Of a DNA stretch of 12,458 bases, positions 7,266 through 12,458 are shown piece after piece. The position numbers and the translations under genes are program-made. The notes beneath the pieces were generated by a model. The model was given only the letters and a program-made list of their open reading frames with translations, searched no databases and was not told where the DNA came from. The DNA comes from Candidatus Cloacimonas sp. SDB (GTDB taxonomy: Bacteria; Cloacimonadota; Cloacimonadia; Cloacimonadales; TCS61), in contig LKUH01000351.1 in assembly GCA_001412425.1 (NCBI GenBank), positions 1-12,458 of the forward strand, given 5' to 3'. The stretch's first letter is position 1. Every line of letters begins with the position of its first letter.

Positions 7266-7646
7266 ATGACTGAATTAAGAGAAATTTATTACTGCGAAAT
7301 TTGCGGTAACGTTGTGGAAGTTTTAAATGAAGGTGCACCGTCTCTGGTATGTTGCGGAAAACCGATGATCAAGCTGGTAGCCAAAAAAGAAGATTCCACG
7401 GTTGAAAAGCATGTACCCTACGTGGAAGAAAAAGATAATGGGGTGCTGGTAAAGATTGGTCAGAATGCTGCTCATCCAATGGTGGAAAAACATTATATCA
7501 AATTTATTGAAGTATTGACAAAAGACAAAGTATGCAGGGCGGAACTGAAACCCGGGGATGATCCGGAAGCCTGGTTCCCAATTAAAAAATCTGATATTAT
7601 TGTAACCCGGGAATGGTGTAACGTACACGGTCTCTGGGAAAGTTGA
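7266..7646 (+). CDS. dfx: Desulfoferrodoxin, 2Fe superoxide reductase
   Basis: A 126-residue cytoplasmic enzyme that reduces superoxide to H2O2 without releasing O2, the strategy used by anaerobes in place of superoxide dismutase. The N-terminal desulforedoxin-type FeCys4 centre is intact: Cys10, Cys13, Cys29 and Cys30. The catalytic Fe(His4Cys) centre is complete: His49, His70, His76, Cys118 and His121 (CNVHGLW). Glu47 and Lys48, which steer substrate and product at the active iron, are present in VEKH. This makes it a class-I (two-iron) enzyme. A strong AAGGAGGAG lies just before the ATG. Electrons would be expected to come from rubredoxin, which is encoded about 730 bases downstream. Confidence 0.97.
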   Translation: MTELREIYYCEICGNVVEVLNEGAPSLVCCGKPMIKLVAKKEDSTVEKHVPYVEEKDNGVLVKIGQNAAHPMVEKHYIKFIEVLTKDKVCRAELKPGDDPEAWFPIKKSDIIVTREWCNVHGLWES

Positions 7647-7674
7647 TATCTTTATGAGCTGAAGTTTTGTGAAC

Positions 7675-7704
7675 TTGACAAAAAGTGTAGATTTGAACTT
7701 TAGA
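7675..7704 (+). promoter_or_regulatory. Candidate promoter of the rubrerythrin-rubredoxin unit
   Basis: A perfect TTGACA is at 7675-7680, in the 130-base gap after the superoxide reductase gene. The best -10 I see is TTTAGA at 7699-7704, 18 bases on and only 3 of 6 to consensus. An AT-rich imperfect dyad, TAATA-AA-TATTA at 7744-7755, lies closer to the start but does not match the PerR palindrome well. The call depends mainly on the -35. Confidence 0.35.
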
Positions 7705-7776
7705 GTTGTATTAAGTTGAGCAATTGAATTCAGCAGAATTAAGTAATAAATATTAAAAACGAAGAGGAGGAAATTG

Positions 7777-8361
7777 ATGGAATTTATAGGTTCTCGTACA
7801 GCAGAAAATCTTATGAAAGCTTTTGCAGGAGAATCTCAGGCACGGATGCGTTATAATTATTACGCTTCTGTTGCTCGAAAAGAAGGTTTCAGGCAAATTG
7901 AGGAAATATTCAATGAAACTGCAGCAAATGAGAAAGAGCATGCAAAATTATTTATGAAACAACTGATCAAGAATGGCATAAATCAAAAGGCTATTGAGAT
8001 CACAGCTGAATATCCGGTTTGTTACGATGACACATTAACTAATCTGGAATGTGCTGCAAACGGAGAGAATGAAGAGTGGTCTGATCTTTATCCAAATTTT
8101 GCCAAAATTGCGGATGAAGAAGGCTTCAAAGATGTTGCTCATACTTTCAGAATGGTTGCACTGGTGGAAAAGAAACATGAAGAGAGATATCGCAAGTTAT
8201 GGGAAAATGTTAAAAACCATGAAGTATTTAAAAAAGCAGGAAAAGTCTTCTGGAAATGCCGTAATTGCGGACACATCATGCAGTCAATAACAGCTCCGGA
8301 AATTTGTCCGGTATGTGATCATCCTCAGGCTCATTTTGAAGTCTGGATAGAAAATTATTAA
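7777..8361 (+). CDS. rbr: Rubrerythrin (NADH/rubredoxin-dependent peroxidase)
   Basis: A 194-residue cytoplasmic peroxidase that reduces H2O2 to water at a diiron site. The N-terminal four-helix ferritin-like domain carries Glu19 (AGESQARMRY), Glu52 and His55 (NEKEH), Glu97 and Glu100 (GENEEW), then Glu131 and His134 (VEKKHEER). These match the ligand set of Desulfovibrio rubrerythrin. The C-terminal rubredoxin-like FeCys4 domain has Cys161, Cys164, Cys177 and Cys180 (CRNCG ... CPVCDHPQAHF). The start is ATG 7777, six bases after GAGGAGG (7764-7770); an in-frame TTG at 7774 is less likely. Its rubredoxin partner follows 11 bases downstream, so reductase partner and enzyme are made together. 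Confidence 0.97.
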   Translation: MEFIGSRTAENLMKAFAGESQARMRYNYYASVARKEGFRQIEEIFNETAANEKEHAKLFMKQLIKNGINQKAIEITAEYPVCYDDTLTNLECAANGENEEWSDLYPNFAKIADEEGFKDVAHTFRMVALVEKKHEERYRKLWENVKNHEVFKKAGKVFWKCRNCGHIMQSITAPEICPVCDHPQAHFEVWIENY

Positions 8362-8372
8362 AGGGAGGAGTA

Positions 8373-8513
8373 ATGCAGAAATTTGTATGTGATGTATGTG
8401 GTTATGTTTATGACCCGGTTGAAAACAATAATGTTGCTTTTGAAGATCTACCGGAAGATTGGGTCTGCCCTGAATGTGGAGTAGGCAAGGATATGTTCAG
8501 CCCGGTTGATTAG
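8373..8513 (+). CDS. rub: Rubredoxin, loop-shortened 46-residue form
   Basis: A small FeCys4 electron carrier that can feed rubrerythrin, superoxide reductase and flavodiiron protein. It reads MQKFVCDVCGYVYDPVE...FEDLPEDWVCPECGVGKDMFSPVD. Cys6, Cys9, Cys32 and Cys35 bind iron, and the aromatic core (Tyr11, Tyr13, Phe23, Trp30, Phe42) is conserved. Most rubredoxins have 52-54 residues. Here the loop between YDP and FEDLP (usually around EGDPDNGIAPGT) is cut to VENNNVA, a loss of about seven residues, as known for a short Desulfovibrio desulfuricans rubredoxin. AAGGGAGGAG lies just upstream of the ATG. It is short enough to be missed by automated calls. Confidence 0.96.
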   Translation: MQKFVCDVCGYVYDPVENNNVAFEDLPEDWVCPECGVGKDMFSPVD

Positions 8514-8522
8514 CTATTTTAT

Positions 8523-8552
8523 AAGCAGGATCTCAATTACGGGATCCTGCTT
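8523..8552 (+). terminator. Hairpin terminator after rubredoxin
   Basis: The arms AAGCAGGATC (8523-8532) and GATCCTGCTT (8543-8552) are perfectly complementary. A U-G and a C-G pair extend the stem to 12 pairs around the loop AATTAC. It starts ten bases after the rubredoxin stop. The T-rich tail (TTAATGTTTATT) is interrupted, so termination may be partial, with some read-through into the next gene. Confidence 0.7.
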
Positions 8553-8559
8553 AATGTTT

Positions 8560-8570
8560 ATTACTGTAAT
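8560..8570. promoter_or_regulatory. Short dyad ATTACTGTAAT before the ferritin-like pair
   Basis: A perfect 5-1-5 inverted repeat lies between the hairpin and the next gene. It contains the same ATTAC and GTAAT words as the operator at 4065-4079 but in the opposite order, with the arms swapped. It could be a Fur-family half-site arrangement or chance in AT-rich DNA. No clear promoter is visible beside it. Confidence 0.25.
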
Positions 8571-8592
8571 GCAAAAAAGGAGTATTTAAAAA

Positions 8593-9045
8593 ATGAATCA
8601 GGATAGTTTTAACGAAGTGATCGAATTTGCCATAGAGCGAGAAGAAGAAGCTGTGAAATTCTATCATGAATTGCAGTCGGAAGTAAAATTTCAGGCTCAG
8701 AAAGAGATGCTGAATGAACTGGAGCAGATGGAAAAAGGGCATATAACGGTTCTGGAAAATATCAGGAAAAAGGGTTATGAGAAAATTGAAATTCCAGAAA
8801 TGGTAGACTTACACATTAGTAATTATATAGTTGATGTTGAGCCTTCCGAAAACATGACCTATCAGGATATTCTGATAATTGCCATGAAAAGAGAAGAAAA
8901 AGCAAAGGAACTGTATCTTGATCTTGCTTCCAGATTCCCAGGTACCGATTTGGAAGTTCTATTTAAAAAGATTGCTGCCGAAGAAGCTGGACATAAGCTG
9001 AAATTTGAAATTTTATACGATGATCAGGTTTTAAGAGATAACTGA
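8593..9045 (+). CDS. Ferritin-like (erythrin-type) protein without rubredoxin domain, first copy
   Basis: A 150-residue all-helical protein of the rubrerythrin/COG1633-like group. Two repeated helix pairs each offer metal ligands. The first has REEEAVKFYHEL (17-27) and MEKGH (Glu47, His50). The second has REEKAKELYLDL (100-111) and AAEEAGH (Glu131, His134). This is a full set for a diiron site of the E...ExxH, E...ExxH type. It lacks the C-terminal FeCys4 domain of true rubrerythrin, so it would need an outside electron donor or act as an iron- or peroxide-handling protein. AAAAAAGGAG precedes the ATG with a rather long spacer. It is followed after 14 bases by a distant paralogue. The fold is secure, the activity is not known. 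Confidence 0.85.
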   Translation: MNQDSFNEVIEFAIEREEEAVKFYHELQSEVKFQAQKEMLNELEQMEKGHITVLENIRKKGYEKIEIPEMVDLHISNYIVDVEPSENMTYQDILIIAMKREEKAKELYLDLASRFPGTDLEVLFKKIAAEEAGHKLKFEILYDDQVLRDN

Positions 9046-9059
9046 TTGAGGGGGAGGTG

Positions 9060-9542
9060 ATGGAAAAATTTTCTAGCGATGAGATCATTGAACTGGCTGT
9101 CCAGATAGAGAGAAACGGATTCCTCTTTTATGATCAGGCACTTAAAAGAAAAGACCTTACGGAAAACTCCAGAAAAATACTGGAACATCTGCGTCAGGAA
9201 GAAATAAACCACGAAAATACATTCAAGGCTATGCGTGTAAGTGATACAGAGCAATTAGGAGATCTTGTTAACTGGCAGGAAGCAGCTGCATATCTTAAGA
9301 CTATCGCGGCAACTCATATTTTCAATAAAAAGAACGCTGCCATAAAGCTGGCAATTGAAGCTGAAAATGAACAAGATATAATCAGAAATGCCATCCAGTT
9401 CGAAAAGGATACCCTGCTTTTCTTTTATTCTCTCTGCAGAAATACCGATGATGAAGGTTCAAAGAAAATTATAGATAGAATTATTGACGAAGAAGTTGGC
9501 CATGTTACAGAATTATGCAAAATGTTAGAATCTCTCAGATAA
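9060..9542 (+). CDS. Ferritin-like (erythrin-type) protein without rubredoxin domain, second copy
   Basis: A 160-residue protein with the same layout as its upstream neighbour but clearly diverged. The first half has QIERNGFLFYDQA (Glu17, Tyr24) and RQEEINHE (Glu48, His51). The second half has QFEKDTLLFFYSL (Glu115, Tyr123) and DEEVGHVTELC (Glu145, His148). The diiron ligand pattern is therefore complete, and no rubredoxin-type cysteines are present. ATG 9060 is chosen; the ribosome site GGGGGAGGTGATG runs into the start, leaving only two bases after GGAGG, so initiation may be slower than for its neighbours. An in-frame GTG at 9057 overlaps that site and is unlikely. The fhs gene begins nine bases after its stop. 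Probable role is peroxide or iron detoxification, by inference. Confidence 0.83.
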   Translation: MEKFSSDEIIELAVQIERNGFLFYDQALKRKDLTENSRKILEHLRQEEINHENTFKAMRVSDTEQLGDLVNWQEAAAYLKTIAATHIFNKKNAAIKLAIEAENEQDIIRNAIQFEKDTLLFFYSLCRNTDDEGSKKIIDRIIDEEVGHVTELCKMLESLR

Positions 9543-9551
9543 GGAGAGTTT

Positions 9552-11222
9552 ATGCTCAGTGATATTGAGATTGCTCAGAAAGCTGTTCTTAAAAATATTG
9601 CAGATATTGCTGTGGAAATTGGCCTTAAAAAAGAAGATATTGAACTATATGGAAATTACAAAGCCAAGATCAAACTGGATGCGATAGAAAAGCTGGGCTC
9701 TAAAGATCCCGGGCAGCTTATCCTTGTTTCTGCCCTAACACCAACGCCTGCAGGTGAAGGCAAAACGACTATATCTATTGGGCTCTCCATGGCGATAAAT
9801 AAACTGGGCAGGAAATCGATAATTGCAATAAGAGAACCATCACTGGTCCCCGTTTTTGGAATTAAAGGTGGCGCCGCTGGTGGAGGGATGTCTCAGGTGC
9901 TGCCCATGGAAGATATCAATCTTCACTTCACCGGAGATATGCATGCCGTAACTTCTGCCAATAATAATCTGGCGGCTTTGATCGATAATTCCATCTATTC
10001 TGGAAATCCCCATCGCATAAACCCCAGAACAGTAAGCTGGCGCCGCGTTATGGATGTTAACGACCGATCTTTAAGAAACATAGTGATCGGTTTAGGTGGA
10101 AAAACACAGGGTGTTCCTCGTGAAGATGGTTTCGATATCACACCAGCTTCAGAAATAATGGCAATTTTGTGTTTATCTAACAATCTGGAAGAGTTAAAAC
10201 AGAAAATAGGAGAGATCACGGTTGCCTACACTTATGAAGACGAACCTGTTAAAGTAAAAAACATGGGGTTTGAAGGAGCTATAGCCACGTTGTTGAAAGA
10301 TGCTTTAAAGCCTAATCTGGTGCAGACTATAGAAAATACTCCCGCACTCATTCACGGAGGCCCTTTTGCCAATATTGCTCAGGGAACAAATAGTATTCTG
10401 GCTACTAATACTGCTTTAAGGTTGTCCGATTTTGTTGTGACCGAGGCTGGTTTCGGATTTGATCTTGGAGCTGAGAAATTTTTTGATATAGTCTGTCCTT
10501 ATGGTAAATTCTGTACATCTGCAATAGTTCTTGTAGCAACAGTTAGAGCAATAAAGCATCATGGGGGAGTAAAATTGAAAGATCTTGATAAACCGAATCT
10601 TCAGGCAGTAAAAATTGGTCTTTCAAATCTGGGTAAACATCTGGAAAATATCAGAAAATTCGGCATGAAATCGGTAGTAGCTCTTAATAAATTCAAATCA
10701 GATACACAGGCAGAGCTTGATCTGGTAGAGGAATATGCCAATGAGAATGGATTTTCTGCCTCTGTTGCTGACTGCTGGGGCCAAGGAAGCGAGGGCGGTC
10801 TGGACCTGGCTAAAAAAGTGATAGATCTGGTTGAAGGTCATATATGTAACTTTAAAACACTTTACAACTGGGATTCTTCTGTAGAAAGTAAGATCCTGAA
10901 AATTGCAAATGAAATATATGGTGCCAAAAAAATTGATTTTCTTCCGGAAGCAAAAAAAGATTTGAAATTAATTACAAAATATGGCTATGATAAACTTCCA
11001 ATCTGTATAGCAAAAACTCAAAAATCTCTTTCTGATAATCCTAAATTACTGGGCCGACCTAAAGATTTTCTGGTAACAGTGAAAAGAATTCTGATAGCTT
11101 CAGGAGCAGGATTTTTAATTCCTATTACCGGAAATATTCTAAGAATGCCGGGTTTACCAGTAAACCCTTCTGCCCTGCAGATAGATATAGATAAAAATGG
11201 GAATATCACGGGCTTGTTCTGA
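9552..11222 (+). CDS. fhs: Formate-tetrahydrofolate ligase
   Basis: A 556-residue cytoplasmic enzyme that makes 10-formyl-tetrahydrofolate from formate, tetrahydrofolate and ATP, a methyl-branch step of the Wood-Ljungdahl pathway and a general one-carbon entry. Length is normal. The ATP loop is TPTPAGEGKTT (63-73). The signature REPSLVPVFGIKGGAAGGG (94-112) is present, with valine where glycine is common before PVFG. PMEDINLHFTGDMHAV (118-133) follows, and the protein ends at the family's usual NITGLF. The ribosome site AAGGAGAG precedes the ATG. It sits nine bases after a ferritin-like gene and upstream of Rnf genes, so it joins the stress-defence cluster to energy and one-carbon genes. In fermenters it may run in reverse to make ATP from formyl groups. 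Confidence 0.97.
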   Translation: MLSDIEIAQKAVLKNIADIAVEIGLKKEDIELYGNYKAKIKLDAIEKLGSKDPGQLILVSALTPTPAGEGKTTISIGLSMAINKLGRKSIIAIREPSLVPVFGIKGGAAGGGMSQVLPMEDINLHFTGDMHAVTSANNNLAALIDNSIYSGNPHRINPRTVSWRRVMDVNDRSLRNIVIGLGGKTQGVPREDGFDITPASEIMAILCLSNNLEELKQKIGEITVAYTYEDEPVKVKNMGFEGAIATLLKDALKPNLVQTIENTPALIHGGPFANIAQGTNSILATNTALRLSDFVVTEAGFGFDLGAEKFFDIVCPYGKFCTSAIVLVATVRAIKHHGGVKLKDLDKPNLQAVKIGLSNLGKHLENIRKFGMKSVVALNKFKSDTQAELDLVEEYANENGFSASVADCWGQGSEGGLDLAKKVIDLVEGHICNFKTLYNWDSSVESKILKIANEIYGAKKIDFLPEAKKDLKLITKYGYDKLPICIAKTQKSLSDNPKLLGRPKDFLVTVKRILIASGAGFLIPITGNILRMPGLPVNPSALQIDIDKNGNITGLF

Positions 11223-11304
11223 TCTGCAGTTTAGAAGAGATGATACTTTAGCAGAAGATGAATTGGTAAAATTTGCAGTTGCTCTGAAAAAATATAAACT
11301 ATGA
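11197..11304 (+). CDS. Possible 35-residue ORF overlapping the end of fhs
   Basis: An ATG at 11197 in another frame opens a peptide that runs past the fhs stop and ends at TGA 11302-11304. Its intergenic part reads LQFRRDDTLAEDELVKFAVALKKYKL, which looks like normal protein composition with an amphipathic helix. There is no convincing ribosome site. It could be a remnant of a lost gene between fhs and rnfD, a tiny gene, or chance. I do not recognise it. Confidence 0.15.
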   Translation: MGISRACSDLQFRRDDTLAEDELVKFAVALKKYKL

Positions 11305-11321
11305 ACACTATTTGAGGGTTT

Positions 11322-12236
11322 ATGAAGAAGCTAATCCTGGCACAGTCGGTCATGAACAGAGTGCTCTATGCACTCTTTCCTATAATGTTATTTTCTGTTT
11401 TCCTGTTTGGATGGAGGGTGATTGCCGTTCTGGCGATAACAAATGTCTTCGCCTTTTTAACCGAATATCTTTTTATCAGGAAAAAGAAAAACGGTAAAGT
11501 CAGTATGGCTGTTTTTGTTACCGGATCTCTGCTGGCACTTTCCTTACCGCCCACTATTCCTTTTTGGATAGCTGCAGTTGGTGCAATTGTAGCCATCACT
11601 TTCGGTAAAATGGTATTCGGAGGATTTGGAATGAATATGTTCAACCCGGCTATAGTGGGCAGGACGTTCATTTACATTTCTTTTCCAAATGCAATGACAG
11701 TTAACTGGCTTAAACCTTTCACCACTTTTCCCGGAGGATTCGGCTTCTGGCAGAATAATGCTATGCTAACAGCAGCAACACCAATGATAGAATTAAAGAA
11801 ATTTGGTATAATGCCCGATCTTTCCAGTATTTTTTTTGGTCTGGTACCCGGCAGTATGGGAGAAACTTCAGCTCTTCTAATTATGCTTGCCGCAATTTAT
11901 CTGATTGTTACCAAAACAGCCAAGTGGCAGGCGATGTTTTCCACATTAATATCTTTTGCAGTTTTTACATTTCTCTTTTACGGTCAAAATCCGTTACCCT
12001 TTATCTTTAGCGGGGCAATACTGTTTGGAGCCGTGTTTATGGTTACCGATCCGGTTTCGATGCCCAAAAATAAATCAGCTATCTGGATCTACGGCATATT
12101 TGTGGGGTTTTTAACAGTATTTATCAGGAAGTTATCTCTATTCACCGGAGCTTTCGGGTTTGCTATATTATTGGCAAATACTTTTATGCCTATAATTGAA
12201 TATAAGTTGAACAGAGTAAAAGCGAAGGGAGCATAA
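11322..12236 (+). CDS. rnfD: Rnf/Nqr electron transport complex subunit D (RnfD/NqrB-like)
   Basis: A 304-residue membrane protein with about eight to ten hydrophobic helices and short loops. Rnf couples electron flow between ferredoxin and NAD+ to Na+ or H+ transport, and this subunit carries covalent FMN. Family signatures are visible: FVTGSLLALSLPP (65-77), GFGMNMFNPAIVGRTF (101-116), a TAAT motif at 150-153 whose last threonine (Thr153) is the expected flavin attachment site, and VTDPVSMP in the C-terminal half. The length of about 300 fits RnfD better than the longer NqrB. TTGAGGG lies just upstream of the ATG. The next subunit starts directly after the stop codon. Normally rnfC precedes rnfD; here fhs does. 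Confidence 0.9.
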   Translation: MKKLILAQSVMNRVLYALFPIMLFSVFLFGWRVIAVLAITNVFAFLTEYLFIRKKKNGKVSMAVFVTGSLLALSLPPTIPFWIAAVGAIVAITFGKMVFGGFGMNMFNPAIVGRTFIYISFPNAMTVNWLKPFTTFPGGFGFWQNNAMLTAATPMIELKKFGIMPDLSSIFFGLVPGSMGETSALLIMLAAIYLIVTKTAKWQAMFSTLISFAVFTFLFYGQNPLPFIFSGAILFGAVFMVTDPVSMPKNKSAIWIYGIFVGFLTVFIRKLSLFTGAFGFAILLANTFMPIIEYKLNRVKAKGA

Positions 12237-12458
12237 ATGGCGGAAGAGAGGAGATCATTTCAGGAAACCAGAGGGTATCCCGTTTTCTTCATGATCATTG
12301 TTTCCATTTTCTTTATTGGTATACTGGCGTTATTTTATAATTCAGTAAAAGTCCGTATCGAAGAATTTGATAAGTTGAATCTGAAAAAGGCTGTATTGAA
12401 CAGTTTTAATTTACCTGTAGAAGACATTGACAGATCATTTGAAATTTTCATTCAGGAA
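12237..12458 (+). CDS. rnfG: RnfG/NqrC-like subunit, N-terminal part (cut by window end)
   Basis: Only the first 74 residues are present, and the frame is still open at the window edge. The ATG abuts the rnfD stop (TAAATG). A short charged N-terminus (MAEERRSFQE) is followed by one strong membrane helix (YPVFFMIIVSIFFIGILALFY, about 14-34) and then a charged, helical segment (KVRIEEFDKLNLKKAVLNSF). This is the usual start of RnfG/NqrC, a single-span subunit with an extracytoplasmic FMN domain. The FMN-threonine motif lies beyond the window. Assignment rests on position after rnfD and the topology, not on a seen active site. Confidence 0.7.
   Translation, partial: MAEERRSFQETRGYPVFFMIIVSIFFIGILALFYNSVKVRIEEFDKLNLKKAVLNSFNLPVEDIDRSFEIFIQE

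Noticed and set aside
7323..7628. 101-codon open frame on the - strand
   Set aside because: It is antisense to the complete desulfoferrodoxin gene and has an aromatic-rich composition typical of a shadow frame.
7744..7755. TAATA-AA-TATTA before rubrerythrin as a PerR operator
   Set aside because: The arm spacing and the GTAAT/ATTAC core do not match the clear operator at 4065-4079, so I do not call it an operator.
9057..9542. GTG start three bases before the ATG of the second ferritin-like gene
   Set aside because: The GTG overlaps the ribosome-binding sequence itself, so the ATG at 9060 is the better start.
11366..11671. 101-codon open frame on the - strand
   Set aside because: It is antisense to rnfD, whose membrane motifs are intact, and has no upstream signals.

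Overview
The window is AT-rich and every convincing gene lies on the + strand. It suggests a strictly anaerobic, fermentative or acetogen-like bacterium. It carries a full set of anaerobe-type oxygen-defence proteins, a formate-tetrahydrofolate ligase and an Rnf-type electron transport complex. It also has a secreted M1 peptidase ending in a FlgD/type-A-sorting-like tail (FPNPFNPST ... SSGLYLY), a tail common in the FCB superphylum. Candidatus Cloacimonadota or a relative is my best guess, but this is inference without a phylogenetic marker.

Layout. (1) 136-4024: secreted M1 metallopeptidase, GNAT-like protein and HAD-like hydrolase, with overlapping stop and start codons. (2) 4038-5317: a promoter carrying a perfect 15-bp PerR-type palindrome, then a PerR-like Fur-family regulator overlapping mutM (fpg). 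(3) 5405-7646: FprA-type flavodiiron protein, a 173-bp gap with a stem-loop, a ferritin and a 2Fe superoxide reductase (desulfoferrodoxin). (4) 7777-8513: rubrerythrin and a loop-shortened 46-residue rubredoxin, closed by a hairpin at 8523-8552. (5) 8593-11222: two short ferritin-like (erythrin-type) proteins and fhs, tightly spaced. (6) 11322 to the right edge: RnfD/NqrB and the N-terminus of an RnfG/NqrC-like subunit, cut by the window end.

How the genes fit together. From known family chemistry, 4107-9542 reads as an almost complete oxygen-defence route. The flavodiiron protein reduces O2 (or NO) to water (or N2O). Superoxide reductase turns superoxide into H2O2, which rubrerythrin reduces to water. 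Rubredoxin supplies electrons, ferritin removes Fenton-active iron, and MutM removes 8-oxoguanine from DNA. A peroxide-sensing repressor sits at the head. The cluster then runs, with only a 9-base gap, into fhs of the Wood-Ljungdahl/one-carbon pathway, followed by Rnf genes.

There is no gene-free stretch longer than about 175 bases. I saw no tRNA, rRNA, CRISPR array, insertion sequence or phage gene. I did not find a wholly new system. The most notable points are the compactness and regulation of the stress island, the two orphan ferritin-like proteins, the altered zinc knuckle of MutM, and the missing rnfC.
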